Shown here: piece after piece, positions 50,361-59,785 of the stretch | Numbering within the stretch: position 1 is the first letter of the stretch | Layout of the letters: every line of letters starts with the position of its first letter | Source of the DNA: an uncultured Lachnospiraceae bacterium | GTDB lineage: Bacteria; Bacillota; Clostridia; Lachnospirales; Lachnospiraceae | Reading direction: 5' to 3' | Length of the DNA stretch: 64,000 nt | Assembly (NCBI GenBank): GCA_900550475.1 | Contig: URSA01000009.1 | Location: 62,001 to 126,000 of the forward strand | Position numbers and translations under genes: made by a program | Notes under the pieces: generated by a model | Seen by the model: only the letters and a program-made list of their open reading frames with translations | Database searches by the model: none | Told to the model about the DNA's origin: nothing

Positions 50361-53300
50361 GAAGATCGTATGCCTGCTGCTCTCGGCGGCGCTGCTTTTG
50401 CAGACACCCCTTGCCGCATCCGCGGAGGAGACACAGAGCTTTGAACAGTACCGCAGCGGCAGCGGACAGACGGCTGACGAATATGAACTGATAGAAGTAA
50501 GCACGGAGGCGGAGCTGCGGGAGATTGCGGCAAACTGTGTGCTGGACGCATGGTCACGGGATAAGAGGATTGTGCTGCAGAATGATATCCGCATCGGGGA
50601 GGAGCTGAGCATTCCCTCCTTTGCCGGCATCTTTGACGGAAACGGATACAGCCTTACCAATGTGAGCATCACCTCCGACGGCTCCGCCGCGGGACTGTTC
50701 CGCTATGTGCAGGAGAGCGGCAGCGTAATCAACCTTTCGGTGGCGGGGAAGATCGCACCGGGCGGGACTGCCAGCCGCACGGGCGGTATTGTCGGCGTCA
50801 ATTACGGAAAGATTGAGAATTGCACCTTCACGGGGCAGATCACGGGCGACGGTGAGGTGGGAGGTATCGCAGGCGTCAACGAAAAGACGGGGGAGATCAG
50901 GCGGTGCCAGAATAATGCCACCGTGATCGGCAACCATTCGGTGGGCGGCATCGTGGGAGAAAATCACGGTGTGCTCAATAATTGCAGCAACAGGGGTGAT
51001 ATCAATACATACGGCACGGAGGTCTCTCTGAATCTGGAGGATCTTACCGTGGAAAATATGGAGCAGATCAACAGCACCTCCAATGTATCCGCGCATACGG
51101 ACACGGGCGGCATTGCGGGAATCTCGGACGGCAAGATTTATTACTGCTCCAATTCGGGAACCGTGGGATACCAGCATGTGGGCTATAACACGGGCGGTAT
51201 CGTGGGCAGGCTGCATCAGGGCTATTTACAGAATTGCACCAACACCGGACATGTGCTCGGCAGAAAGGATGTGGGCGGTATTGTGGGGCAGATGGAGCCC
51301 TTTCTGGAGGTGCAGTATCTAAGCGACAAATTAAAGGAGCTGGATGATGCGGCGGATCTGTTCCTCGATATGCTGGACGCTACCTATCAGGATATCAGCG
51401 ACAGCAGCAAGGCGGCATCTGCGACTGCGAAGAACATCAGCACCTATTTAAAGAATGCCAACGCAGCAGGGAAGGAGCTTACCACCACTGCGACGGATCT
51501 CTGGTATATCTACAATCAGGAGCTGGGCGGGATCAGCAAGGATCTGAAAATCCTGAACGACGAGCTGAATCAGGCGGGCAGCGGAAGCGGAAACGGTAAC
51601 GGAAGCGGAAGCAGCGGCACGGTCAGCGGCGGGGACGTGTCCGGAAACGGTCTCTGGGACGACATTTCAGGCAACGATATCTGGAACGGAATCTCCGGCA
51701 ACAATCCCGGAAACGACGAGATTGAGAGTTATAAGGCGGCGCTCAGAAAGTTCGGGGACAATGCGTCAAAGCATCTGGACACCATGATGAAGGCATCCAC
51801 CGACCGCACGGGAGGAATCAAGAGCAATCTGGAGGCCTTCAACAATAATCTGGACGGAGCGGTGGACAGTCTGGGACAGTTTGCGGATATTCTCGAGAGC
51901 GCCACGGACAAGACCAACGAAAATATGGATGCCCTGTCGGCACAGGCGAGGGTTCTGCGCAGGCTGATCAGCGAGATCCGGGATGACCTGTTCCGGTATG
52001 AGGGAATTTCCGTGGAGGACACCTCCGACGAGTCGGCGAGCAGGGGCGAGGTGAATCCGGGAGATCCGGGCGCGGAGAGCACTGCGGATGAGGAGGATCC
52101 CGAGGCAAGGTATGACACGACCAGCTTCCAGCAGGGAAAGGTGACCCTGTGCGTCAACAGGGGAGCTGTGGAAGCGGATACCAATGTGGGCGGTATCGTG
52201 GGACAGGTTGCAACGGAGTACGATTTTGACCCGGAGGAGGATATCACCTTCACCGGCACGGAGAGCTTTGACATCGAGCAGACCATAAAGGCGGTGATCC
52301 GCGACTGCCGCAATACGGGAGCCGTGACGGGAAAGAAGGACTGCGTGGGCGGCATCGCCGGAAAGGCGGAGTTCGGCGCGATCATTTCCTGTGAATCCTA
52401 CGGGGATATCGAGAGCACCGGCGGCAGCGAGGTGGGCGGCATTGCGGGATATGCGGGCTATGCGATCCGAAGCTGTTACAGCATGGGAAGGATCTCCGGA
52501 AAGAATGAAGTGGGCGGTATCGTCGGAATGGGCTGCGATATTTTTTACAGCAGCGCATACAATGAGATAGAGGTTTCGGGAGAATACGGCGGCGCTGTTG
52601 CGGGAAATGTGAGCGACGACGGCACCCTGTACGGCAACTGCTATGTGGCGGGCAGCTTAGGAGGTGTGGACGGCATCGGCTATGAGGATGGCGCACAGCC
52701 CTTAAGCTACGAGGAGTTTTGCAGCAGGGAGGGCATGCCGGAGGACTTTGGCAGATTTACGGTCACCTTCCGGGCGGACGGAAAGGAGCTTGCTTCCTTT
52801 GTCTGTCGTTATGGAGATGCACTGGATGCGTCACAGATTCCCGAGGTGCCAAAGAAGGACGGTTTCTACGGCATGTGGCCGGAGTTTGATTACAGCTTTA
52901 TCACAGCAAACAAGGTTCTGGATGCGGAGTATGAGATGTGGATCTCCTCGGTTGCCTCTGAGGAGACGGACGAAAGCGGCAGACCCATTCTGATGGCGCG
53001 GGGCGAATTTTACCCCGGCGCAAAGCTTTATGTGACTGCGGAGGACGGCGTTTACAGATTCTCCCTGACCAACGGAACCGCGGGGCAGCAGGATGCGCCG
53101 TATGAAGGGGAGGCAGTGCTACGAGTGCTCTGCGCCGACCCGGATAACACCGTGGTTGAGGTGGAGGAAAACGGCACCTACATACAGGCGGAGACCAGAG
53201 TCATGGGAAGCTATCTGGAGTTTACGGCGACGGCATCCGGCACGTTCCGTCTGTCGGAGTCGGCGGAGAGCGGCAGACTGCGGATCATTCTCATGGCGGT

Positions 53301-53424
53301 GGGCGGCGCTGCGGTGCTGCTTATCATAGGCCTGCTGACGGGAAGAGCCGTGAAACGGAGAAAGAAACGCAAAAGTACGGAGAAAGCTGAAAAAGAGAAA
53401 GAAGAGAAAGGGAGAGAGGAGTAA
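50350..53424 (+). CDS. GLUG-repeat surface protein with central helical insert and C-terminal anchor
   Basis: The product is 1024 residues from ATG 50350 after a GAGGAGG site. A signal peptide covers ~1-25. About six GLUG-type units (GGIVG/GGIAG patterns) span ~145-325, then a Gly/Ser/Asn-rich and largely helical, coiled-coil-like insert ~330-600. Four more GLUG units follow (~610-770), then a beta module (VTFRADGKELASF). A membrane helix at ~977-1000 precedes a very basic tail. The central helical insert resembles the extracellular helical regions of YhgE/Pip-like proteins, which often pair with MMPL exporters. A split beta-helix with an inserted rod is unusual. It may be an exporter partner or adhesin. 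Confidence 0.88.
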   Translation: MNSKKIVCLLLSAALLLQTPLAASAEETQSFEQYRSGSGQTADEYELIEVSTEAELREIAANCVLDAWSRDKRIVLQNDIRIGEELSIPSFAGIFDGNGYSLTNVSITSDGSAAGLFRYVQESGSVINLSVAGKIAPGGTASRTGGIVGVNYGKIENCTFTGQITGDGEVGGIAGVNEKTGEIRRCQNNATVIGNHSVGGIVGENHGVLNNCSNRGDINTYGTEVSLNLEDLTVENMEQINSTSNVSAHTDTGGIAGISDGKIYYCSNSGTVGYQHVGYNTGGIVGRLHQGYLQNCTNTGHVLGRKDVGGIVGQMEPFLEVQYLSDKLKELDDAADLFLDMLDATYQDISDSSKAASATAKNISTYLKNANAAGKELTTTATDLWYIYNQELGGISKDLKILNDELNQAGSGSGNGNGSGSSGTVSGGDVSGNGLWDDISGNDIWNGISGNNPGNDEIESYKAALRKFGDNASKHLDTMMKASTDRTGGIKSNLEAFNNNLDGAVDSLGQFADILESATDKTNENMDALSAQARVLRRLISEIRDDLFRYEGISVEDTSDESASRGEVNPGDPGAESTADEEDPEARYDTTSFQQGKVTLCVNRGAVEADTNVGGIVGQVATEYDFDPEEDITFTGTESFDIEQTIKAVIRDCRNTGAVTGKKDCVGGIAGKAEFGAIISCESYGDIESTGGSEVGGIAGYAGYAIRSCYSMGRISGKNEVGGIVGMGCDIFYSSAYNEIEVSGEYGGAVAGNVSDDGTLYGNCYVAGSLGGVDGIGYEDGAQPLSYEEFCSREGMPEDFGRFTVTFRADGKELASFVCRYGDALDASQIPEVPKKDGFYGMWPEFDYSFITANKVLDAEYEMWISSVASEETDESGRPILMARGEFYPGAKLYVTAEDGVYRFSLTNGTAGQQDAPYEGEAVLRVLCADPDNTVVEVEENGTYIQAETRVMGSYLEFTATASGTFRLSESAESGRLRIILMAVGGAAVLLIIGLLTGRAVKRRKKRKSTEKAEKEKEEKGREE

Positions 53425-53425
53425 A

Positions 53426-53863
53426 ATGGGAGTAATCGTATACGGAGTGCATCATTTCAGAAAATGGAAGGGATATTGCGGTGCACCGATCACCTGCCCG
53501 GACTGCGGAAATACTTATCAGAGGGAGATCATCAGGGACGCCAAATGGGGGCATATTGATTTTATTCCGCTGCTTCCCTTAGGTACGGACTACTATGTGG
53601 TATGTCCCGTGTGCTATGCGGGTGAGATTGCGGACAAGGTGAAAAAGAAGGAGATCAAGGGACTTCTTGCGCAGAACAATCCGCCGTATCAGAAGCTGAC
53701 CCCGCACCTTATTACCCATGCGGATACGAATACATACGACCTGATCTTACAGGACGACATAAGCGGCCAGCGGTTTACCGTGGAAAGAGATGCGGGCAGG
53801 AAGGAGATCCGTCGGACCTGCAAGGATCGGTTTTATAAGAAGCAGAACATCGTGCAGGAATAG
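53426..53863 (+). CDS. Small zinc-ribbon protein
   Basis: The product is 145 residues, starting one base after the GLUG stop, with GGAG upstream. Two CPxC knuckles (CPDC near residue 26, CPVC near 55) define a zinc ribbon, followed by a helical stretch and a C-terminal beta-rich tail. No membrane helix is seen. It is cotranscribed with the MMPL and GLUG genes; its function is unknown. Confidence 0.8.
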   Translation: MGVIVYGVHHFRKWKGYCGAPITCPDCGNTYQREIIRDAKWGHIDFIPLLPLGTDYYVVCPVCYAGEIADKVKKKEIKGLLAQNNPPYQKLTPHLITHADTNTYDLILQDDISGQRFTVERDAGRKEIRRTCKDRFYKKQNIVQE

Positions 53864-53913
53864 AATAGAACGACGGCTTGGTGAGCGCGGGACGCAGTGC
53901 AGTATTCTTTTGC

Positions 53914-53946
53914 ATCATGCCGCCGCAGGCGACCCGCCGTGGGCGG
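53914..53946 (+). repeat. Leader repeat B, copy 1
   Basis: This 33-base element starts ATCATGCCGC and ends GGGCGG, just before the ribosome binding site. It forms two adjacent hairpins, CGCC-GCA-GGCG and CCGCC-GTG-GGCGG. Copy 2 at 60516-60547 matches at about 29 of 33 aligned positions and keeps both stems, with a GAAA loop replacing GCA. The sequence upstream is also weakly alike (GGACGCAG, TTTT). Confidence 0.75.
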
Positions 53947-53965
53947 GGAGAAAGGGGGAATTTGT

Positions 53966-54514
53966 ATGGAAGAGAAAATGAATGTAAACGGTAAGGAATA
54001 TATGATTGAGAAACTGCTCGGAAAGGGCAAGGGCGGCTATTCCTATCTGGCGTGGGACGGTGAAAGGAAGGTGGTGGTAAAGCAGATCCACCACGAGCCC
54101 TGCACCTATTATCAGTTTGGAGACAAGATGGCGGCTGAGCTTGGAGATTACGAAAAGCTGCGCAAGATCGGGATTCCCATGCCACGGCTTCTGGACGCAG
54201 ACCGGGAGACGGAGCGCCTCGTCAAGGAATATATTGACGGCAGGACGGTGTATCAGATGGTGGAGGAGGATGCCCTGCCGGAAACCTGCATGGAGCAGGT
54301 GAAGGCTATGTGTGCGCTCCTGTATCCGGCAAACACCAATATTGACTATTTTCCCACCAATTTTGTCCTGCAGGGAGACACGCTCTACTACATCGATTAC
54401 GAGTGCAACGACTATATGGAGCAGTGGAATTTTGAGAACTGGGGCATCCGGTACTGGTCAAAGACGGAGGAGTTTCTGGAATACCGGGCGAAGCAGGGAG
54501 CCGCTGAGACATAA
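53966..54514 (+). CDS. Minimal protein-kinase-like protein
   Basis: The product is 182 residues from ATG 53966 after AAAGGGGGAA. A glycine-rich loop (LGKGKGGYS, ~18-26), VVVKQ with Lys39 and an alpha-C-like helix are followed by PANTNIDYFPTNFVL and YYIDYE. The latter segments correspond to the catalytic loop and the metal-binding DFG-like strand of ABC1/Bud32-type kinases. The usual HxD is replaced by NID, so activity is uncertain. At about 180 residues it is close to a minimal kinase fold. The leader repeat B lies directly before its ribosome binding site. Confidence 0.75.
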   Translation: MEEKMNVNGKEYMIEKLLGKGKGGYSYLAWDGERKVVVKQIHHEPCTYYQFGDKMAAELGDYEKLRKIGIPMPRLLDADRETERLVKEYIDGRTVYQMVEEDALPETCMEQVKAMCALLYPANTNIDYFPTNFVLQGDTLYYIDYECNDYMEQWNFENWGIRYWSKTEEFLEYRAKQGAAET

Positions 54515-54532
54515 ATCAACAAAAATGCAATA

Positions 54533-54561
54533 TTGTATTATTTGCATTTCCGTGGTACAAT
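54533..54561 (+). promoter_or_regulatory. Promoter of the thrS leader
   Basis: TTGTAT (54533-54538), a 17-base spacer and TACAAT (54556-54561). An inverted repeat AAATGCAA/TTGCATTT (54523-54549) spans the -35. Confidence 0.7.
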
Positions 54562-54567
54562 GACGGA

Positions 54568-54801
54568 TGAAAAGAAAAAGGCGATGACGGAGAGAGTACT
54601 GCAGGGGAACCATTCAGAGAGAGCAGGCGGGGTGGAAGCTGCTTATGGGGAGATTGCGGAAAGACCATTCCCGAGCCGTGCGCGAAGAGAATTTCTCGGA
54701 AGCGTTACCGTGTAGCCGCGTTACAGGCTGAGAGTGAAAAATAAGGTGGAACCGTGTGCAAGCACCCTTAGGTATGGAAAAGTACCTATGGGTGCATTTT
54801 T
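54568..54801 (+). promoter_or_regulatory. T-box riboswitch, threonine
   Basis: The leader has the stem I elements AGAGAG and GGTGGAAGC. A specifier candidate ACC (Thr) at 54665-54667 is followed by A. The T-box core GGTGGAACCG lies at 54745-54754. The terminator GCACCC...GGGTGC with T-run is at 54762-54801. Uncharged tRNA-Thr would stabilise the antiterminator and allow thrS transcription. The specifier assignment rests on position and on the downstream gene. Confidence 0.88.
54762..54801 (+). terminator. T-box regulated terminator
   Basis: GCACCC and TTAGGTA on the left pair with TACCTA and TGGGTGC on the right, followed by A and five T. The left arm lies directly after the T-box core, as expected for mutually exclusive pairing. 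Confidence 0.9.
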
Positions 54802-54838
54802 ATGGTAAAAAAGGACGCCTTGGAAATGGAGAAGAAAA

Positions 54839-56596
54839 ATGGTTAATTTCAAAGAAGACGAGAGACTGAACACGCTGAATCACTCCTGCGCCCATCTGAT
54901 GGCGCAGGCGATCAAGCACCTGTACCCGCAGGCGAAATTCTGGGTTGGCCCCGTGGTTGCGGAGGGCTTCTATTATGATGTGGATCTGGGCGATGATGTG
55001 ATCCGTGATGAGGATATTGCGGCAATCGAGCAGGAGATGAAAAAGGTTGCAAAGACCGGAAAGAAGATCATCCGCAAGGAGATTTCCAAGGCAGAGGCAA
55101 TGGAGATGTTCCATGACGACGAGTACAAGCTGGATCTGATCTCCAATCTGGAGGACGGCAACATTACCTGCTATGAGCAGGGCGATTTTACCGACCTCTG
55201 CCGTGGCCCTCATGTGGACAATGTGAAGCTGTGCCGCAACTTCAAGCTGATCAGACATTCCGGCGCATATTGGAAGGGCGACAGCAAGAACAAGGTGCTG
55301 CAGAGAATCTACGGCGTGTGCTTCCCGACCCCCGAGGAGCTGGAGGAGCATCTGCGTCTGCTCGAGGAGGCAAAGGAGAGGGATCACCGCAAGATCGGCA
55401 AGGACATGAATCTTTTCATGGTGGACGATCTGGTAGGACGCGGACTTCCCATGTTTCTGCCGAAGGGCTATGTGATCTGGCAGGAGCTTGAGAACTATAT
55501 CAAAGAGAAGGAAAGAAAGCTGGGCTATCTGCATGTCATGACGCCCTGCGTAGGTACGGTCAACCTCTACAAGACCTCCGGCCACTGGGATCATTACAAG
55601 GAGAACATGTTCCCCGCAATGGAGGTGGACGGCGAAGCCTTCGTACTGCGTCCCATGAACTGCCCGCACCACATGATGATCTATGCAAACAGAATGCATT
55701 CCTACAAGGATCTGCCGATCAGGATCGGTGAGATCGCACATGATTTCCGCTATGAGTCCAGCGGCACCCTGAAGGGAATCGAGAGAGGAAGACATTTCTG
55801 CCAGAACGATGCACATTTGTTTGTGACACCGGAGCAGATCAAGGATGAATTTACAAAGGTGGTGGATCTGATCTTCAGCACCTACAAGGATTTCGGCATT
55901 ACGGATTACCGCTGTGTGCTGTCCCTCAGGGATCCCGAAAATAAAGAAAAGTATCACGATGATGACGAGATGTGGAACAAGGCGGAAAATGCGCTCCGCG
56001 AGGTTATGAACAGCCTTGGAATCGAGTATACGGAGGAGATCGGCGAGGCAGCGTTCTACGGCCCGAAGCTGGATGTAAACGTGAAGCCCGCAGTTGGAAA
56101 TGAGTACACCTTGTCTACCTGCCAGCTGGATTTCTGTCTGCCCGCCAAGTTTGAACTGACCTATATTGACAGGGACGGCGAGAAGAAGACGCCGGTGGTG
56201 CTCCACAGAGCAATCCTCGGTTCGCTGGATCGTTTCATGGCATATATTCTGGAGGAGACCAAGGGCAATCTGCCCACATGGCTTGCACCGGTTCAGGTGA
56301 GGGTGATGCCCGTCAAGTCCGATGATGAGGAGCTTATGGCGTACGCCCATGAGGTGTGTGACGCCCTGGATGCGATCGACGTCAGAGTAGAGCTCGACGA
56401 CAGGGCGGAGAAGCTGGGCTATCGTATGCGTGAGGGACAGGTGCAGAAGGTGCCGTATCTGATCGTGCTTGGCGCGAAGGAGCGCGAGTCAAAGACGGTT
56501 GCTTACAGACTTCACGGCGAGGCAGATACCACAGTACTCGGACTTGACGAGTTTGTGGAGAAGATCGACAACGAGATCAAGAAGAAGCTGAGATAA
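54839..56596 (+). CDS. thrS: Threonyl-tRNA synthetase
   Basis: The product is 585 residues from ATG 54839 after GGAGAAGA. The editing domain (HSCAHLMAQA, YYDVDL, DFTDLCRGPHV) is followed by the class II core with zinc-binding Cys in RPMNCPHHMM, motif 2 (GEIAHDFRYESSG), motif 3 (HRAILGSLDRF) and a C-terminal anticodon domain (VRVMPV). The protein begins directly at the editing domain and lacks the N-terminal TGS domain of the ~640-residue form. No start further upstream could supply one. Expression is controlled by the T-box. Confidence 0.96.
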   Translation: MVNFKEDERLNTLNHSCAHLMAQAIKHLYPQAKFWVGPVVAEGFYYDVDLGDDVIRDEDIAAIEQEMKKVAKTGKKIIRKEISKAEAMEMFHDDEYKLDLISNLEDGNITCYEQGDFTDLCRGPHVDNVKLCRNFKLIRHSGAYWKGDSKNKVLQRIYGVCFPTPEELEEHLRLLEEAKERDHRKIGKDMNLFMVDDLVGRGLPMFLPKGYVIWQELENYIKEKERKLGYLHVMTPCVGTVNLYKTSGHWDHYKENMFPAMEVDGEAFVLRPMNCPHHMMIYANRMHSYKDLPIRIGEIAHDFRYESSGTLKGIERGRHFCQNDAHLFVTPEQIKDEFTKVVDLIFSTYKDFGITDYRCVLSLRDPENKEKYHDDDEMWNKAENALREVMNSLGIEYTEEIGEAAFYGPKLDVNVKPAVGNEYTLSTCQLDFCLPAKFELTYIDRDGEKKTPVVLHRAILGSLDRFMAYILEETKGNLPTWLAPVQVRVMPVKSDDEELMAYAHEVCDALDAIDVRVELDDRAEKLGYRMREGQVQKVPYLIVLGAKERESKTVAYRLHGEADTTVLGLDEFVEKIDNEIKKKLR

Positions 56597-56631
56597 ATCC
56601 AGAGCAGAGAAGGAATGGAGGGAGGGTTTCC

Positions 56632-58155
56632 ATGGGAGAGAGGCAGGTCTATAATCCTTTTTTACCGCTCGGAGAGTATGTGCCGGACGGGGAGCCCCAT
56701 GTGTTTGGGGACAGGGTGTATCTATACGGATCCCACGATGCGGAGGGAGGTCATACCTTCTGCATGCTGGATTATGTGGTGTATTCCGCCCCGGTCACGG
56801 ATCTGACGGACTGGCGGTGCGAGGGCATTTCCTACCGGGCATCCCAGGATCCCGCGTACCCTCGCCGGAAATACATGTATGCGCCGGATGTGGTGAGGGG
56901 CAACGACGGAAAATTCTATCTCTACTACTGCATGTCCGGTGAATACGGAAACGGCGGCTATACGGAGCCTGTCAGCGTGGCGGTTTCCGAACACCCCGCC
57001 GGCCCGTTTACCTATCTGGGGCATGTCCGCAACAAGGACGGGAGCCCCATGATGCGGTATGTGTGCTTTGACCCGGCGGTCATAAACGATGAGGGCACTA
57101 TACGGCTCTACTACGGGACGCAGTACGGCTTTGAAGAGGAGGCGGACTTTGCCGTAAACGACAGCTATATGCAGAGCGAGATGGCGATGTTCGGGCGCAC
57201 AAGGGAGGAAATTGCCTCTTACCCGGACAGCATCATGGGGCCGGTGATGCTGACGCTTGAGGACGATATGCTGACGGTGAAGGAGGAGCCGCACCACATT
57301 ATCCCGTACCGGGTGAAGGGAACCGCCTTTGAGGCGCATCCGTTCTTTGAGGCGTCCTCCATGCGCAGGGTGGACGGCAAATATTATTTTATCTATTCCT
57401 CCAGACAAAACCACGAGCTGTGCTATGCAACCAGCATTTATCCGGACAGGGATTTTGCCTTTGGCGGAACCATTGTCTCCAACGCGGACATCGGGTACAG
57501 AGGGCGGACGGAGGCGGATAAGCTGAACATGACGGGCACCACCCACGGCAGCATCGAGTACATAAACGGGGAGTGGTATGTCTTTTACCACAGGCTGACG
57601 CACAAATCGGATTACAGCCGTCAGGCGTGTGCCGAGAGGATCACGATCCGGGAGGACGGCAGCATCCCGCAGGTTGAAATGACAAGCTGCGGACTGAACG
57701 GCGGCCCGCTGCGCGCAGAGGGGCGGTATCCTGCGGTGATTGCCTGCAATCTGACGGACGGAAGAATGCCCCACGGCTGTAACAGCATTTTTGAGACATC
57801 TTTTCCCAACGTGACCAACCGGGGGGAGGAGCGTTTCATCGGCGAGATCGATGAGGGAACGCTGATCGGGTATAAGTATTTCTCTTTCCGACAGGTGTGT
57901 GGGATCGGTGTGACGGCAAGGGCGGAAACCGCGCTGAATGGGGTGCTGGAGATCCGGCTTTCCGAGAAGGGAGAACCGGCTGCAGTCATTTCACTTGCGC
58001 AGCTTGGGGATCAATGGAAGGAATATACAACCGAAATTGATGTAACGGACGGAGTCTATCCGGTTTATTTTGTATATCACGGCAGCGGAACAATACAGTT
58101 GAAGGAAATCTTTTTTATAGAAAAAAGCGGGAGGGAAGAAAATGTATCAGGATAA
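56632..58155 (+). CDS. GH43-family glycosidase with C-terminal binding module
   Basis: The product is 507 residues from ATG 56632 after GGAGGGAGG. A five-bladed propeller enzyme of the beta-xylosidase/alpha-arabinofuranosidase clan: the start YNPFLPLGEYVPDGEPHVFGD, CFDPAVINDEG with the second Asp, and the acid Glu in FEASSMRR are visible. The last ~130 residues form a beta-sandwich like CBM6. No signal peptide is present, so it acts on imported oligosaccharides. It stands next to no transporter, but arabinofuranosidase activity would fit arabinogalactan use by the loci upstream. It overlaps the HerA-type gene by 14 bases. Confidence 0.88.
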   Translation: MGERQVYNPFLPLGEYVPDGEPHVFGDRVYLYGSHDAEGGHTFCMLDYVVYSAPVTDLTDWRCEGISYRASQDPAYPRRKYMYAPDVVRGNDGKFYLYYCMSGEYGNGGYTEPVSVAVSEHPAGPFTYLGHVRNKDGSPMMRYVCFDPAVINDEGTIRLYYGTQYGFEEEADFAVNDSYMQSEMAMFGRTREEIASYPDSIMGPVMLTLEDDMLTVKEEPHHIIPYRVKGTAFEAHPFFEASSMRRVDGKYYFIYSSRQNHELCYATSIYPDRDFAFGGTIVSNADIGYRGRTEADKLNMTGTTHGSIEYINGEWYVFYHRLTHKSDYSRQACAERITIREDGSIPQVEMTSCGLNGGPLRAEGRYPAVIACNLTDGRMPHGCNSIFETSFPNVTNRGEERFIGEIDEGTLIGYKYFSFRQVCGIGVTARAETALNGVLEIRLSEKGEPAAVISLAQLGDQWKEYTTEIDVTDGVYPVYFVYHGSGTIQLKEIFFIEKSGREENVSG

Positions 58156-59785
58156 GAAAATCTGGGTGGGAAATGCCGGAGAACAAAAGGTGTATATCTA
58201 TCCCAAAATGGCAAACAGGCACGGACTGATCGCGGGTGCTACCGGTACCGGAAAAACGGTGACCTTAAAGGTGCTGGCGGAGTCCTTCAGCGACTGCGGC
58301 GTACCGGTATTTCTGGCAGATGTGAAGGGGGATCTGGCTGCCATGTGCAGGCAGGGAGAAGAGAGCGGCTCCGTGGCGGAGCGTGTGGAAAAGATGGGAC
58401 TTTTGAAGGAGGACTTTTCCTTCCAAAAATATCCCGTGAATTTCTGGGATGTGTACGGCGAGCAGGGTATGCCCCTGCGCACCACCATTTCGGAGATGGG
58501 GCCGCTTCTGCTGAGCAGGATACTGGATCTGAATGAGACCCAGTCCGACATTCTCTCCGTCATATTCAAGATTGCGGATGATGAGGGACTGCTTCTGATC
58601 GACACCAAGGATCTGCGTGCCATGCTGCAGTATGTGGGCGAGAATGCCAAGGAATACAGCATGAAGTACGGAAATATGTCCTCAGCCAGTCTGGCGGCAA
58701 TCATCCGTTCCGTGGTGGCGCTGGAGGGAGAGGGCGGCGAGCTTTTCTTCGGCGAGCCCGCGCTCAACATAACGGACTGGTTTTCCAGAGACTGTGACGG
58801 AAAGGGCTGCATCCAGATTCTGGATTGCAGACAGCTCATCAACAATCCCACCATGTACGCTACATTCTTACTCTGGATGCTCTCGGAGCTGTTTGAGATT
58901 CTTCCCGAGGCGGGCGATCTGGAAAAGCCCAAGATGGTATTTTTCTTTGATGAAGCACATATGCTGTTTGACACGGCATCCAAGGCACTGCTGACCAAGA
59001 TCGAGCAGGTGGTGAAGCTGATCCGCTCCAAGGGAGTGGGAATTTATTTCATCACGCAGAATCCGAGGGACATTCCCGACGGCGTGCTGAGCCAGCTTGG
59101 CAATAAGATCCAGCATGCCCTGCATGCCTATACGCCCGCAGAGCAGAAGGGCGCGAAGGCGGCAGCCCAGTCTTTCCGGGAAAATCCTTCCTTTGACACT
59201 TATGATACGCTTCTGGAGCTTGGAATCGGGGAGGCACTGGTATCCGTTCTGGATGAGGACGGCATTCCGACGGTGGTGGAGCGCTGCAAGATCCTGCCGC
59301 CCCAGAGTAAGATGGGGGCGCTGGATGATGCAGAGAGAGCAAAGGAGATTACGGACAATCTTCTCTATATCCGCTATAAGGATTATGCAGACAGGGATTC
59401 CGCATACGAGTTTTTGCAGAGACAGTCCGCCGCAAATGCGGAGGCGGCACAGAAGGCGGCAGAGGAAGCCGCTGAGAAGAAGGCTGCGGAAAAACAGGCG
59501 CTTGCGGATCAGAAAGCTGCGGAAAAGCAGGCACTCGCCGCACAGAAGGCAGCCGAAAAACAGGCAGCAGCCGAGAAGAAGGCCGCGGAGAAGGCGGCAC
59601 AGAAAGAGGCTGCGGCAAAGAACAGGGTAGTGAAGAGCGTGGCAAGCTCCGCCGCCGGAACCATCGGAAGAGAACTGGGAAATAGTCTGGGCTCCAGCGT
59701 GGGAGGCAAGTTCGGCAAGAAGATCGGCGGCAATGTGGGCGCTTCTTTAGGACGCGGTCTGCTGAGCACGTTCTTGAAATTCTAG
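58142..59785 (+). CDS. HerA-type ATPase (DUF853-like) with Ala/Lys coiled-coil tail
   Basis: A 547-residue protein. Walker A GATGTGKT (32-39), Walker B VFFFDEAHML and FITQNPRDIP identify the HerA/FtsK-like ATPase group, specifically the DUF853-type proteins. From ~430 to 500 there is a low-complexity Ala/Lys/Gln/Glu coil made of repeated AAEKQALA-like units. A Gly-rich tail (GRELGNSLGSSVGGKFGKKIGG) follows. HerA proteins often work with a nuclease (NurA) in DNA processing, but no nuclease gene is present here. The role is unknown. Confidence 0.88.
   Translation: MYQDKKIWVGNAGEQKVYIYPKMANRHGLIAGATGTGKTVTLKVLAESFSDCGVPVFLADVKGDLAAMCRQGEESGSVAERVEKMGLLKEDFSFQKYPVNFWDVYGEQGMPLRTTISEMGPLLLSRILDLNETQSDILSVIFKIADDEGLLLIDTKDLRAMLQYVGENAKEYSMKYGNMSSASLAAIIRSVVALEGEGGELFFGEPALNITDWFSRDCDGKGCIQILDCRQLINNPTMYATFLLWMLSELFEILPEAGDLEKPKMVFFFDEAHMLFDTASKALLTKIEQVVKLIRSKGVGIYFITQNPRDIPDGVLSQLGNKIQHALHAYTPAEQKGAKAAAQSFRENPSFDTYDTLLELGIGEALVSVLDEDGIPTVVERCKILPPQSKMGALDDAERAKEITDNLLYIRYKDYADRDSAYEFLQRQSAANAEAAQKAAEEAAEKKAAEKQALADQKAAEKQALAAQKAAEKQAAAEKKAAEKAAQKEAAAKNRVVKSVASSAAGTIGRELGNSLGSSVGGKFGKKIGGNVGASLGRGLLSTFLKF
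59484..59610 (+). repeat. In-frame repeats coding the Ala/Lys coil
   Basis: About 36-base units such as GCTGCGGAAAAACAGGCGCT recur with small changes inside the HerA-type gene. They give the repeated AAEKQALA pattern and are a likely site of length variation between strains. Confidence 0.65.

Noticed and set aside
50780..52560. CRISPR- or tandem-repeat-like periodicity in the GLUG gene
   Set aside because: The repetition is at protein level (GGIVG units in an open frame) with varied spacing and DNA; there are no spacers or cas genes.
59484..59610. Possible CRISPR-like short repeats
   Set aside because: The ~36-base units are contiguous and in frame, coding an Ala/Lys coil, with no unique spacers.
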